Shown here piece by piece: positions 1 through 5,359 of a stretch of DNA of 6,465 nucleotides (position 1 is the first letter of the stretch; each line of letters begins with the position of its first letter). The stretch comes from Hyphomicrobiales bacterium (GTDB lineage Bacteria > Pseudomonadota > Alphaproteobacteria > Rhizobiales > GCA-2746425): assembly GCA_002746425.1 (NCBI GenBank), contig NVXB01000045.1, forward strand, positions 26,105 through 32,569, in the 5' to 3' direction. The notes under the pieces were generated by a model. It was not told the origin of the DNA and made no database searches. It saw only the letters and a program-made list of their open reading frames with translations. The position numbers were made by a program, and so were the translations under genes.

Positions 1-885
1 ATTGCTGAGAAGCTGGGTTGCGACATTCGCACCATCGAAGAGATTGAAGCTGCGGATGACATTGATGCGGTGGTTATCTGTACACCAACCGACACCCATG
101 CGGACTTAATCGAGCGATTTGCGCGGGCAGGCAAGGCCATTTTCTGCGAAAAACCCGTTGATTTAAGCCTTTCACGGGTCAAGCAATGTCTCAAAACCGT
201 TGAGGATACCAACACGTTTTTGATGGTTGGGTTTCAGCGCCGGTTTGAGCCAGATTTCAACGTGCTGAAGCAAGCTATTGATGATGGCCGCATCGGCAAG
301 GTGGAAATGATATCGCTGGTAAGCCGCGATCCGGGCCCGCCGCCTTATGAATATATTGCACGTTGCGGGGGGATTTTCCGCGACATGACAATTCACGATT
401 TTGATGTGGCACGGTGGCTGCTGGGCGAAGAAGTTGAGAGCGTTCAAGCCGCTGCATCGGTGTTGGTGGACCCAAAAATTGGTGAATTGGGCGATTTTGA
501 TAGCGTCAATGTCATTTTGCGCACCGCATCGGGCCGCCAATGTATCATTTCCAACTCGCGGCGTGCCACATACGGTTATGATCAGCGTATTGAAGTGCAT
601 GGATCGGAAGGCGCGGTTTCTGCGCTAAACCATGCCGAAGCGCGCATTGAGTTTGCCGGGCCAGATGGCTACACGCGGCCACCCAATCTGCACTTTTTCA
701 TCACGCGTTATGCTGGCGCTTATGCAGCAGAAATTGTTGCCTTTGTTGAGGCTTTGGCCAGTGGCAAACCACCACCCGTTTCTGGTTATGATGGCCTGAT
801 GGCATTGGCAATTGCGGATGCCGCCAATATCTCGGTTGCTGAGGGGCGCTCGGTTACCGTGGCCGATTTGATCGCCAATGCATAA
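1..885 (+). CDS. iolG: Inositol 2-dehydrogenase-type Gfo/Idh/MocA oxidoreductase, 5' end outside the window
   Basis: Frame 1 is open from base 1 to the TAA at 883-885, giving 294 residues; the family is usually about 330-340, so roughly 35-45 N-terminal residues, including the Rossmann GxGxxG loop, lie to the left of the window. Enzymes of this type oxidise myo-inositol (or a related polyol) to the 2-keto sugar with NAD+ in the cytoplasm, the first step of inositol catabolism. Visible hallmarks are the EKP motif with the catalytic Lys at fragment residue 51 (codon 151-153), and the C-terminal-domain motif DMTIHDFD with Asp128 and His132, matching the Lys/Asp/His set of known inositol dehydrogenases. 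The stretch around GGIFRDMTIHDFDVARWLLG and the end pattern (AAEIVAFVEAL, then DGLMALAIADAA) are IolG-like. Family assignment is firm; the exact substrate is inferred, since scyllo-inositol, glucose or other sugar dehydrogenases share these motifs. No internal stop or frameshift is seen. Confidence 0.85.
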   Translation: MAEKLGCDIRTIEEIEAADDIDAVVICTPTDTHADLIERFARAGKAIFCEKPVDLSLSRVKQCLKTVEDTNTFLMVGFQRRFEPDFNVLKQAIDDGRIGKVEMISLVSRDPGPPPYEYIARCGGIFRDMTIHDFDVARWLLGEEVESVQAAASVLVDPKIGELGDFDSVNVILRTASGRQCIISNSRRATYGYDQRIEVHGSEGAVSALNHAEARIEFAGPDGYTRPPNLHFFITRYAGAYAAEIVAFVEALASGKPPPVSGYDGLMALAIADAANISVAEGRSVTVADLIANA

Positions 886-894
886 GGTTTTTAC

Positions 895-1101
895 ATGGCG
901 CTCATAAATGTTCAGCTCCCGTTTTTCAAACCACTATGGCGGCGCATTGCCACTGTTGTGATTTGCCTTGGCTGGGGCACATTTGAATTTGTCGATGGGT
1001 CTCCTTTTTGGGGCGTGTTGTTTGTTGGCCTTGGCCTCATTTGCGCATACGAATTTTTTGTTGCCTTTAACCCAGACGGCGATTCAAAAGCGCAAGATTA
1101 A
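895..1101 (+). CDS. Small membrane protein of 68 residues, function unknown
   Basis: The ATG at 895 starts 9 bases after the iolG stop. A TAAGG that overlaps that stop serves as ribosome binding site, with 7 bases between AGG and ATG, so the two genes are probably co-transcribed and translationally coupled. The protein begins with a short segment ending in PLWRR, whose arginines fit an inside-positive flank. Two hydrophobic helices follow: about residues 18-34, and about 39-58 after a short FVDGSPFWG turn. A polar acidic tail (NPDGDSKAQD) ends it. From memory it resembles short alphaproteobacterial membrane proteins of about 60-70 residues that are often labelled DUF3329-like; I cannot verify this. 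No enzymatic motif is present. The good ribosome site and the clear two-helix pattern argue that it is a real gene. Its role in inositol metabolism, if any, is unknown. Confidence 0.75.
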   Translation: MALINVQLPFFKPLWRRIATVVICLGWGTFEFVDGSPFWGVLFVGLGLICAYEFFVAFNPDGDSKAQD

Positions 1102-1130
1102 GCCTTAATTGGGCTGGCGCTTTTGCGCCA
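1085..1130. terminator. Candidate two-way terminator at the convergent gene ends, made of overlapping inverted repeats
   Basis: The stop codons of the small membrane gene (1099-1101, +) and the oxygenase (1105-1107, -) are only 3 bases apart. A 9-bp perfect inverted repeat, CAAAAGCGC at 1085-1093 and GCGCTTTTG at 1117-1125, spans the junction; inside it AGCC at 1101-1104 can pair with GGCT at 1112-1115. Because the arms end in A-runs and T-runs, both strands read a stem finishing in GCGCTTTT, as expected of a bidirectional intrinsic terminator. A second, competing hairpin is TGGCGC-TTTT-GCGCCA at 1115-1130. Much of the structure lies within the two coding ends. Termination is inferred, not shown, and the T-tract is part of the stem rather than following it. 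Confidence 0.45.
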
Positions 1131-2283
1131 AGCCATCAAGAATTTTATTGAAATCCTCAGCGCTGACCTTTGCTTGCAGGGCTGTGCGCATATGATCTTG
1201 TTGTGACTTGGGTGCCAGGCCTCCAGCCGGCGGATCGCGATCAAGATTGGTTGGGAAGGGGTAACCCTCCGCGCTGGACGCGATGACGGCGTCGATCTGT
1301 GTCGTAGAAAGCTGCTTGGCTGCATCCATCGATAACAACGTGGGATATAGCTTTTGCGCCATGGCTGTACGGTCGACAGCCTCCATGGCGCGGCCCATAG
1401 CGCTGGATACCTGCAACAGATTTGCCATGCGGAAAATATCCTTTGAGACATTCGATCCAGCCCCATGCATCAAAGCAGGGTTGAAGAACACGGCATCCCC
1501 CTTTTTCAAGGGAAGCTGCGTGTAATTTTCGGCAAAATATGCCTGAAATTCAGGGCGGTTAAAGGCAAGATAGCCCTCAAAAAACATCTGTGAAAACGGT
1601 AGATACAGCGTAGGGCCGCTTTCTATCGGCATATCACAATGCACGATGGCCCCTTGCAGGGTCAAAACGGGTGAAATGTCATGCACATGGGCCGGGTAGC
1701 GAGCCATTTGTTCCACTTCCATAAACCCAAGATGATAATCCCTATGGGCGTGTTGCGAGACACCGCCGGGATTAACGCAATTGACTTGCGCGGTCATCTG
1801 ATAGGCAGGGCCAAGCCATGCATGGCTGATCGCGGCGATGGCGGGGTTGGAATAGTAAAGCGCAAAGCCTTCTGGATCGGCCATACAATGCTTTTCAAGG
1901 GCGTTCCAAACGCGATCATTGGAACCTGGCTTGGCAAAATGATCACTGGCGCTGATACCAGCTTGCTTTTCCTGATTGATCAGGGATTTGAATGTTTTTG
2001 TGGCACGGTCGATAATTGACGTATCTGTAAATGCCCCCTCAATGACCACGATGCCGGGGCCAGATTTTAGAACGCTCACCCATTCCGCCATCAATGTTTT
2101 TAACTCTTCTGGAGAGGTGTTGACGGCATCTCCGCGATAAATCGGGACATTGGAAACGATGCGATCTGCAAGAGGGTACAGCTCTGGATTTGCCTGCTGG
2201 CGCACAAGAGCCCGAAACTCAGAAATGTCGCCGGCATCCTTGGATAGCCATACATTATCACTGTGTGTTTTGGTGTCGCTCAT
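1105..2283 (-). CDS. Phytanoyl-CoA dioxygenase (PhyH) family non-haem iron oxygenase, 392 aa
   Basis: This is a probable cytoplasmic Fe(II)/2-oxoglutarate-dependent oxygenase, which hydroxylates a substrate while decarboxylating 2-oxoglutarate to succinate. The iron-binding facial triad is visible: HxD as His180-Arg181-Asp182 (in SQHAHRDYH) and the distal His273 (in NPALMHGAG). Arg285, in IFRMAN, is placed to bind the 2-oxoglutarate carboxylate. The start is set at the ATG of 2281-2283 because GGAGG lies 5 bases upstream; the frame stays open for 22 more codons to 2349, but those starts have no ribosome site and add an unlikely hydrophobic run. At 392 residues it is longer than many PhyH proteins (about 280-310), with an extra C-terminal region after about residue 300. 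It lies 109 bases downstream of the short-chain dehydrogenase on the same strand, with a hairpin between. The substrate is unknown; PhyH members act on fatty acyl-CoAs, ectoine, antibiotics and other molecules. Family assignment is strong, function open. Confidence 0.85.
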   Translation of the reverse strand: MSDTKTHSDNVWLSKDAGDISEFRALVRQQANPELYPLADRIVSNVPIYRGDAVNTSPEELKTLMAEWVSVLKSGPGIVVIEGAFTDTSIIDRATKTFKSLINQEKQAGISASDHFAKPGSNDRVWNALEKHCMADPEGFALYYSNPAIAAISHAWLGPAYQMTAQVNCVNPGGVSQHAHRDYHLGFMEVEQMARYPAHVHDISPVLTLQGAIVHCDMPIESGPTLYLPFSQMFFEGYLAFNRPEFQAYFAENYTQLPLKKGDAVFFNPALMHGAGSNVSKDIFRMANLLQVSSAMGRAMEAVDRTAMAQKLYPTLLSMDAAKQLSTTQIDAVIASSAEGYPFPTNLDRDPPAGGLAPKSQQDHMRTALQAKVSAEDFNKILDGLAQKRQPN

Positions 2284-2324
2284 GAGATCCTCCATCATGC
2301 ATCGATTTGTCAGCCAAAACAGCA

Positions 2325-2364
2325 AAGCCGGAATCGCGATATAGTTCAATCAGGATTCCGGCTT
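2325..2364 (-). terminator. Perfect 11-bp stem hairpin after the short-chain dehydrogenase gene, candidate intrinsic terminator or attenuator
   Basis: AAGCCGGAATC at 2325-2335 and GATTCCGGCTT at 2354-2364 pair perfectly around an 18-base loop. Read on the minus strand, the stem ends in GGCTT and is followed by TGCTGTTTT, a broken T-tract; on the plus strand no T-run follows. This direction fits termination of the dehydrogenase transcript, whose stop is 28 bases before the stem. The hairpin ends 41 bases before the oxygenase ATG, and I found no convincing promoter between them, so it may attenuate read-through rather than fully stop it. A weaker 5-bp stem (GCCGT/ACGGC, 2385-2399) overlaps the dehydrogenase stop and is followed by a T-rich stretch on the minus strand. 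Confidence 0.55.
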
Positions 2365-2392
2365 CATCGTGAAAAATATTCTAGGCCGTGTG

Positions 2393-3172
2393 TTACGGCA
2401 TTAATTGGCCACCATTCACTTCAAGTGTCTGGCCAATAATGTAGCCGGATAGCGCCTTTGATGCGAGGAACACATAAGCGCCAACGCAGTCTTCTGCCAC
2501 GCCGAGACGGCCTTGAGGCACAGTTGCCAACATGGCGTCCATTTGGGCCTGAGTGGAATAGCGCTCATGGAAAGGCGTGGTGATAACGCCGGGTGCCACC
2601 GCATTAACCCGAATGTCATGGGCGATCAGCTCTTTCGCCATGCCTTTGGTGACATTTGCAACGAATGATTTGGATGAGCCATAAAGGCCCGCGCCGCCAC
2701 CAGCACCATTACGCGCCGCAACGGATGTGGTGTTGATGATGAAGCCGCCATTGGCTTTTAGGAAGGGAATAGCTGCCTTGGAAGCGACGATCACGGAACG
2801 GGCGTTGAGGTCCATTATCTGATCATAATCTTCATCGGTGACGTCTTCGTAGGACACACGTTTGACCATGCCGCCGGCATTGTTGATGAGGCCATCCAGC
2901 CCGCCATGGACAGCTGCAAACTCTTCAACGGCGCGTTTGATTTCAGCGGAATTGCAGGCATCGGCACGGATCAACGTTACCGTTCCGCCATTTGCTTTGA
3001 TCTCTTCAGCCAGTTTTTCTGCAGCTTCGACACTTGAGTTGTAGTGCAGGCCAATTTTTGCGCCTTGCTGGGCAAATTCGCGGGCAAGGGCGGCCCCAAT
3101 ACCGGTGGATGCGCCGGTGATCAGAATGGCCTTTCCGGCCAGATCGGGGATTTTCATATTTAAGATGGTCAT
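2393..3172 (-). CDS. Short-chain dehydrogenase/reductase (SDR), classical type, 259 aa
   Basis: A cytoplasmic NAD(P)-dependent alcohol/ketone oxidoreductase. The Rossmann fold starts with TGASTGIG (residues 19-26), followed by NNAG (97-100), the structural Asn123 in DLNARS, Ser150 in NTTSV, and the YxxxK pair Tyr164/Lys168 in YGSSKSF. After the YGSSK helix come the usual VNAVAPGVI and GQTLEVNGG elements. Length is normal for the classical SDR family. The ATG at 3170-3172 is chosen because AAGGA lies 6 bases upstream; the next ATG in frame (residue 6) has no such site. The segment after the second strand (LHYNSS) has no acidic residue, which leans towards NADP(H), but this is weak. Sequence alone does not tell FabG-like reductases from sugar or polyol dehydrogenases, so no gene name is given. 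It precedes the PhyH oxygenase on the same strand and could oxidise or reduce a related metabolite. Confidence 0.88.
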   Translation of the reverse strand: MTILNMKIPDLAGKAILITGASTGIGAALAREFAQQGAKIGLHYNSSVEAAEKLAEEIKANGGTVTLIRADACNSAEIKRAVEEFAAVHGGLDGLINNAGGMVKRVSYEDVTDEDYDQIMDLNARSVIVASKAAIPFLKANGGFIINTTSVAARNGAGGGAGLYGSSKSFVANVTKGMAKELIAHDIRVNAVAPGVITTPFHERYSTQAQMDAMLATVPQGRLGVAEDCVGAYVFLASKALSGYIIGQTLEVNGGQLMP

Positions 3173-3189
3173 AGGAGTTCCTTTGCAAA

Positions 3190-3226
3190 TCGCACCCGGT
3201 TTGTGTGTTTGAAAAACCGGGTGCGA
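3190..3226 (-). promoter_or_regulatory. Perfect 13-bp stem hairpin in the short-chain dehydrogenase leader
   Basis: TCGCACCCGGTTT at 3190-3202 pairs without mismatch with AAACCGGGTGCGA at 3214-3226 around an 11-base loop. Flanking AA/TT could lengthen it past one A-A mismatch. On the minus strand the stem ends 6 bases before the AAGGA ribosome site and 17 before the ATG, and only TTT follows it. It may be a weak terminator for the helicase gene upstream (stop at 3291-3293), a leader structure that controls dehydrogenase translation, or a DNA operator. The short T-tract and closeness to the ribosome site make a regulatory role at least as likely as termination. Confidence 0.5.
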
Positions 3227-3246
3227 ATTTAGAATTCATATGAACA

Positions 3247-3274
3247 AATATGTGGCGGGATTGCCTAATGACAA
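3247..3274 (-). promoter_or_regulatory. Candidate sigma-70 promoter for the short-chain dehydrogenase gene
   Basis: On the minus strand TTGTCA (3274-3269, five of six consensus bases) is followed after 16 bases by CATATT (3252-3247, four of six). Transcription would begin near 3240, giving a leader of about 70 bases that contains the 13-bp hairpin. A 10-bp palindrome, TTCATATGAA (3235-3244), falls at the predicted start, and a GATTG/CAATC dyad (3259-3263 and 3272-3276) overlaps the -35 box; either could be an operator. This is inspection only. Confidence 0.35.
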
Positions 3275-3290
3275 TCGCTTTTAAGTATAT

Positions 3291-4646
3291 TTACCGCGCT
3301 ACTGCACTTGCGCCTTGCCGTTTGCGGTTGGAGCGCCGTGGTTTGCCATGTGAGGTGTTTGGTTTTCCAGCTTCACCAGCACTCTGCGCGCCGCCGCGGC
3401 CATGTGCAGAGCCACGTTTGCTGCTTTTAGCGCCGGGGCGACTGCGGTTGTTGCTTCTATTGCCACTACGGCCCGCGCGGCCCTTGCCCTTTTTAGGCGC
3501 ATTGGCGATTTCCTGATCGGTAAAGCCGCCACTGGCCGTGGGAATGCTCATGCCCATCAGGCGTTCAACTTCGCCAAGTAAATGAACTTCTTCTGGCGCG
3601 CAAAAAGCAACGGCTTCGCCCTTGGCACCGGCGCGTGCAGTACGGCCAATACGGTGGACATAGGCTTCAGCGACATCTGGCAAATCGAAATTATAGACAT
3701 GGGTTACACCAGGAATATCAATGCCGCGCGCCGCCACATCGGTGGCGACCAGAATGCGAACTTGGCCAGAGCGAAACTCATTGATGGCTCTTGTGCGCTG
3801 GCCCTGGCTTTTATTACCATGAATGGATGTGGCTTTGTGGCCGCATTGAACCAGATGTTTCATCAAACGCTCGGCACCATGTTTGGTACGTGAGAACACC
3901 AGCGACAGATCGTCTTCTCGCTCTGCAAGGCATTCCTTGAGCTTTTCGGTTTTTGCTGTTTGGTGGACGAAATGCACGGACTGCGTGACTTTATCAACGG
4001 CGCGGCCGGGAGGGCTGGTTTCTACACGCACAGGATCGTTCAAATAAGAACGAGACAATTCTTCAATCAGTTTTGGCATGGTGGCCGAAAACAGCAAAGT
4101 CTGACGCGGTGTGCCAACGAGTTTGGAGATTTTGCGCAGATCATGGATGAAACCCAGATCCAGCATTTGATCGGCTTCATCCAACACCAAAAATTTGGCG
4201 GAGTTGAGATGAACCGCTCTGCGTTCCACCAAATCCAGCAAACGACCCGGCGTGGCAACCAGAATATCGGTGCCTCGGCCAAGGTTTTTTTGCTGCACAT
4301 TGATGGAAGTACCACCCACAACCATGCCAATACGCAAATGGGTATGGCGGACATAGGAGCGCAGATTGTCGGCGATTTGAGCTACCAGCTCGCGGGTAGG
4401 AGCCAGAATAAGTGCGCGGATTTCTTTCGAGCGCGGGCGTCCATCAACATTGAGCAATTTGTCGATGATAGGTAGGCCAAAAGCTGCCGTTTTACCGGAA
4501 CCGGTTTGTGCGAGGCCCATAATATCACGGCCTTCCAGAACAATCGGAATAGCTTTTTGCTGAATGGGTGTTGGGCTCTCATAGCCAGCAGATGTTGCAG
4601 CTTTGAGAACAGTGGGAGAAAGACCGAGGTCTTGAAATTGGGTCAA
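3291..4646 (-). CDS. rhlE: DEAD-box ATP-dependent RNA helicase, RhlE-like, TTG start, 451 aa
   Basis: This cytoplasmic ATP-driven RNA-remodelling enzyme belongs to a family that works in ribosome assembly, RNA decay and cold adaptation. The helicase motifs are all present in order: Q motif (GYESPTPIQQ, 21-30), I AQTGSGKT (46-53), Ia PTRELVAQ (83-90), Ib TPGRLLD (132-138), II DEAD (156-159), III SAT (187-189), V ATDVAARGID (301-310) and VI HRIGRTARAG (331-340). From about residue 384 the tail is low-complexity and rich in Arg, Lys, Gly and Ser, a typical disordered RNA-binding extension. The start is TTG at 4644-4646: an in-frame TAA lies four codons upstream (4659-4661), and AAGG overlaps that stop 10 bases before the TTG. 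ATT directly upstream is a less likely start. The protein beginning at TQFQDLGLS matches the usual RhlE N-terminus. RhlE is preferred over DbpA, SrmB or DeaD from the compact N-terminus and basic tail, but subfamily naming is an inference. Confidence 0.9.
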   Translation of the reverse strand: MTQFQDLGLSPTVLKAATSAGYESPTPIQQKAIPIVLEGRDIMGLAQTGSGKTAAFGLPIIDKLLNVDGRPRSKEIRALILAPTRELVAQIADNLRSYVRHTHLRIGMVVGGTSINVQQKNLGRGTDILVATPGRLLDLVERRAVHLNSAKFLVLDEADQMLDLGFIHDLRKISKLVGTPRQTLLFSATMPKLIEELSRSYLNDPVRVETSPPGRAVDKVTQSVHFVHQTAKTEKLKECLAEREDDLSLVFSRTKHGAERLMKHLVQCGHKATSIHGNKSQGQRTRAINEFRSGQVRILVATDVAARGIDIPGVTHVYNFDLPDVAEAYVHRIGRTARAGAKGEAVAFCAPEEVHLLGEVERLMGMSIPTASGGFTDQEIANAPKKGKGRAGRSGNRSNNRSRPGAKSSKRGSAHGRGGAQSAGEAGKPNTSHGKPRRSNRKRQGASAVAR

Positions 4647-4666
4647 AATAGATATGCCTTAATAAT

Positions 4667-4693
4667 TGGCAAGCGGCCAAAGCCAGATTGCCA
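4667..4693 (-). promoter_or_regulatory. Hairpin just upstream of the helicase ribosome site
   Basis: TGGCAA (4667-4672) pairs with TTGCCA (4688-4693), and inside it GGC (4675-4677) can pair with GCC (4682-4684). On the minus-strand transcript the structure ends 4 bases before the AAGG ribosome site of the helicase gene, so it could affect ribosome access. The stem is short and interrupted. Confidence 0.3.
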
Positions 4694-4842
4694 TTAAATT
4701 TAAAAACACGCTTATCGAACACGCCAAAGGCATGTCGAAATCGTGCAGTGCGGTTGCGATACTGGCTCGCCTTGGACCGAATTGTCCTTGTTGGCCGCCA
4801 GACCGTCAGCACCCCGCGTGATATGGGAACTTGGGAGATTGT

Positions 4843-4868
4843 CCCCTGAAAGCAATTGCTTGCAGGGG
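4843..4868 (-). promoter_or_regulatory. Stable stem-loop in the helicase upstream region
   Basis: CCCCTG (4843-4848) pairs with CAGGGG (4863-4868). After one mismatch, AAGC (4850-4853) pairs with GCTT (4858-4861), closing an AATT loop. No T-run follows on either strand, so it is not an ordinary intrinsic terminator; it is more likely an RNA structure within a leader or small RNA. Confidence 0.4.
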
Positions 4869-4899
4869 GGATATGTCATCAGCGTTTGAATTAAACACG

Positions 4900-4918
4900 G
4901 GCTGCTCACGCGGCAGCC
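4900..4918 (-). terminator. Short hairpin downstream of arsC, possible ars operon terminator
   Basis: GGCTGC (4900-4905) and GCAGCC (4913-4918) form a 6-bp stem with a 7-base loop. On the minus strand it is followed by CGTGTTTAATT, a poor T-tract, 76 bases after the arsC stop. It is the best terminator candidate for the arsenic operon, but it lies downstream of the predicted helicase promoter, so it could instead be part of that leader. Confidence 0.3.
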
Positions 4919-4933
4919 ACATAACATGGGCAC

Positions 4934-4962
4934 CAGATAGGGGTATCAATGGCGATTGTCAA
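4934..4962 (-). promoter_or_regulatory. Candidate promoter for the helicase gene or a small RNA
   Basis: On the minus strand a perfect TTGACA (4962-4957) is followed after 17 bases by TATCTG (4939-4934), a poor -10 box, which alphaproteobacterial promoters often tolerate. Transcription would begin near 4927, giving a leader of about 280 bases before the helicase TTG. ATTGAC/ATTGAT occurs three times in direct orientation around the -35 box, which might be a binding site. Confidence 0.35.
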
Positions 4963-4994
4963 TAACAGTCAATGCGCTGTGGTGACTTGCTCAG

Positions 4995-5351
4995 TTATGA
5001 ATTGTCCAGTAACTCAAGAACCAGCTCTGATGGTCGGCACAGCTTTACGCCCTTGGCGGAGCATACGATTGGTCTGTTGACCAACACTGGATGCTCGATC
5101 ATCGCATCAAGAATGGTTTCATCATCAATGTCAGGGCCCAAAAGGCCCAGCTCTTCTGCGGGCGAGCGCTGGGTGCGAAGAGCTGTTTTAGGCGTTAAGC
5201 CAGCCGCTGCAAACAGTGCCTGCAATTGCGGGCGGGTCCAGCCGGTGTCCAGATACTCAATCACGAGCGGCTCGATTCCCGATGCGCTGATAAGCTCAAG
5301 AACCTTGCGAGAAGTGCCGCAAGCGGCATTGTGGTGAACAACGATGGTCAT
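4995..5351 (-). CDS. arsC: Arsenate reductase, glutaredoxin-dependent (ArsC, plasmid R773 type), 118 aa
   Basis: This cytoplasmic enzyme reduces arsenate to arsenite using glutathione and glutaredoxin, feeding the efflux pump. The active-site loop is HNAACGTSR with catalytic Cys11. The three arginines that hold the anion in the R773 enzyme (60, 94, 107) align with Arg59, Arg93 (in VNRPIV) and Arg106 (in LCRPSE), so the enzyme should be active. Two differences from the usual HNPACGTSRN are visible: Pro to Ala before the loop and Asn to Lys after it. The protein stops at about residue 118, whereas the R773 enzyme has about 141, so the C-terminal tail is missing. The ATG at 5349-5351 lies 8 bases after the acr3 stop; the nearest purine-rich site, AAAAGG, is inside the acr3 end and rather far (12 bases), which suggests translational coupling. 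It is the last visible gene of the arsenic operon. Confidence 0.93.
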   Translation of the reverse strand: MTIVVHHNAACGTSRKVLELISASGIEPLVIEYLDTGWTRPQLQALFAAAGLTPKTALRTQRSPAEELGLLGPDIDDETILDAMIEHPVLVNRPIVCSAKGVKLCRPSELVLELLDNS

Positions 5352-5359
5352 GGATAGCT

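Larger units (their letters stand above)
4647..4994 (-). promoter_or_regulatory. 348-base non-coding region: arsC 3' flank and probable helicase leader
   Basis: No convincing gene lies here. Short open frames exist on the minus strand (for example 4712-4933), but they have no recognisable domain or good ribosome site. The region contains a consensus-like promoter (4934-4962), three hairpins (4900-4918, 4843-4868, 4667-4693) and a weaker stem at 4718-4736 on the minus-strand transcript. DEAD-box helicase genes of the RhlE/DeaD type often have long, structured, cold-responsive leaders, so a leader of about 280 bases is plausible. A small RNA ending before the helicase is an alternative. Confidence 0.45.

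Noticed and set aside
172..600. A 142-codon open frame on the minus strand across iolG.
   Set aside because: It is a shadow of a clearly coding frame with intact catalytic motifs and shows no family features of its own.
2284..2349. A 22-codon N-terminal extension of the PhyH oxygenase.
   Set aside because: Starts at 2349 and 2298 lack ribosome sites, whereas the ATG at 2283 has GGAGG at ideal distance; the extension would also include the terminator-like hairpin arm.
3269..3278. The 10-mer TGACAATCGC shared with the helicase upstream region (4952-4961, opposite strand).
   Set aside because: Dozens of shared 10-mers are expected by chance in a window this size, and its orientation relative to the downstream genes differs.
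3291..3497. Repetitive Gly/Arg/Ser coding at the helicase 3' end, considered as a repeat or CRISPR-like array.
   Set aside because: There are no regular repeat units or spacers; it is the low-complexity C-terminal tail common in this helicase family.
3960..4475. A 171-codon open frame on the plus strand inside the helicase gene.
   Set aside because: It is exactly antisense to well-conserved helicase motifs, has no recognisable domain or ribosome site, and its composition follows from the opposite-strand codons.
4712..4933. A 73-codon open frame in the helicase upstream gap.
   Set aside because: It has no ribosome site, no coherent domain or membrane pattern, and it runs across stem-loops; treated as non-coding.
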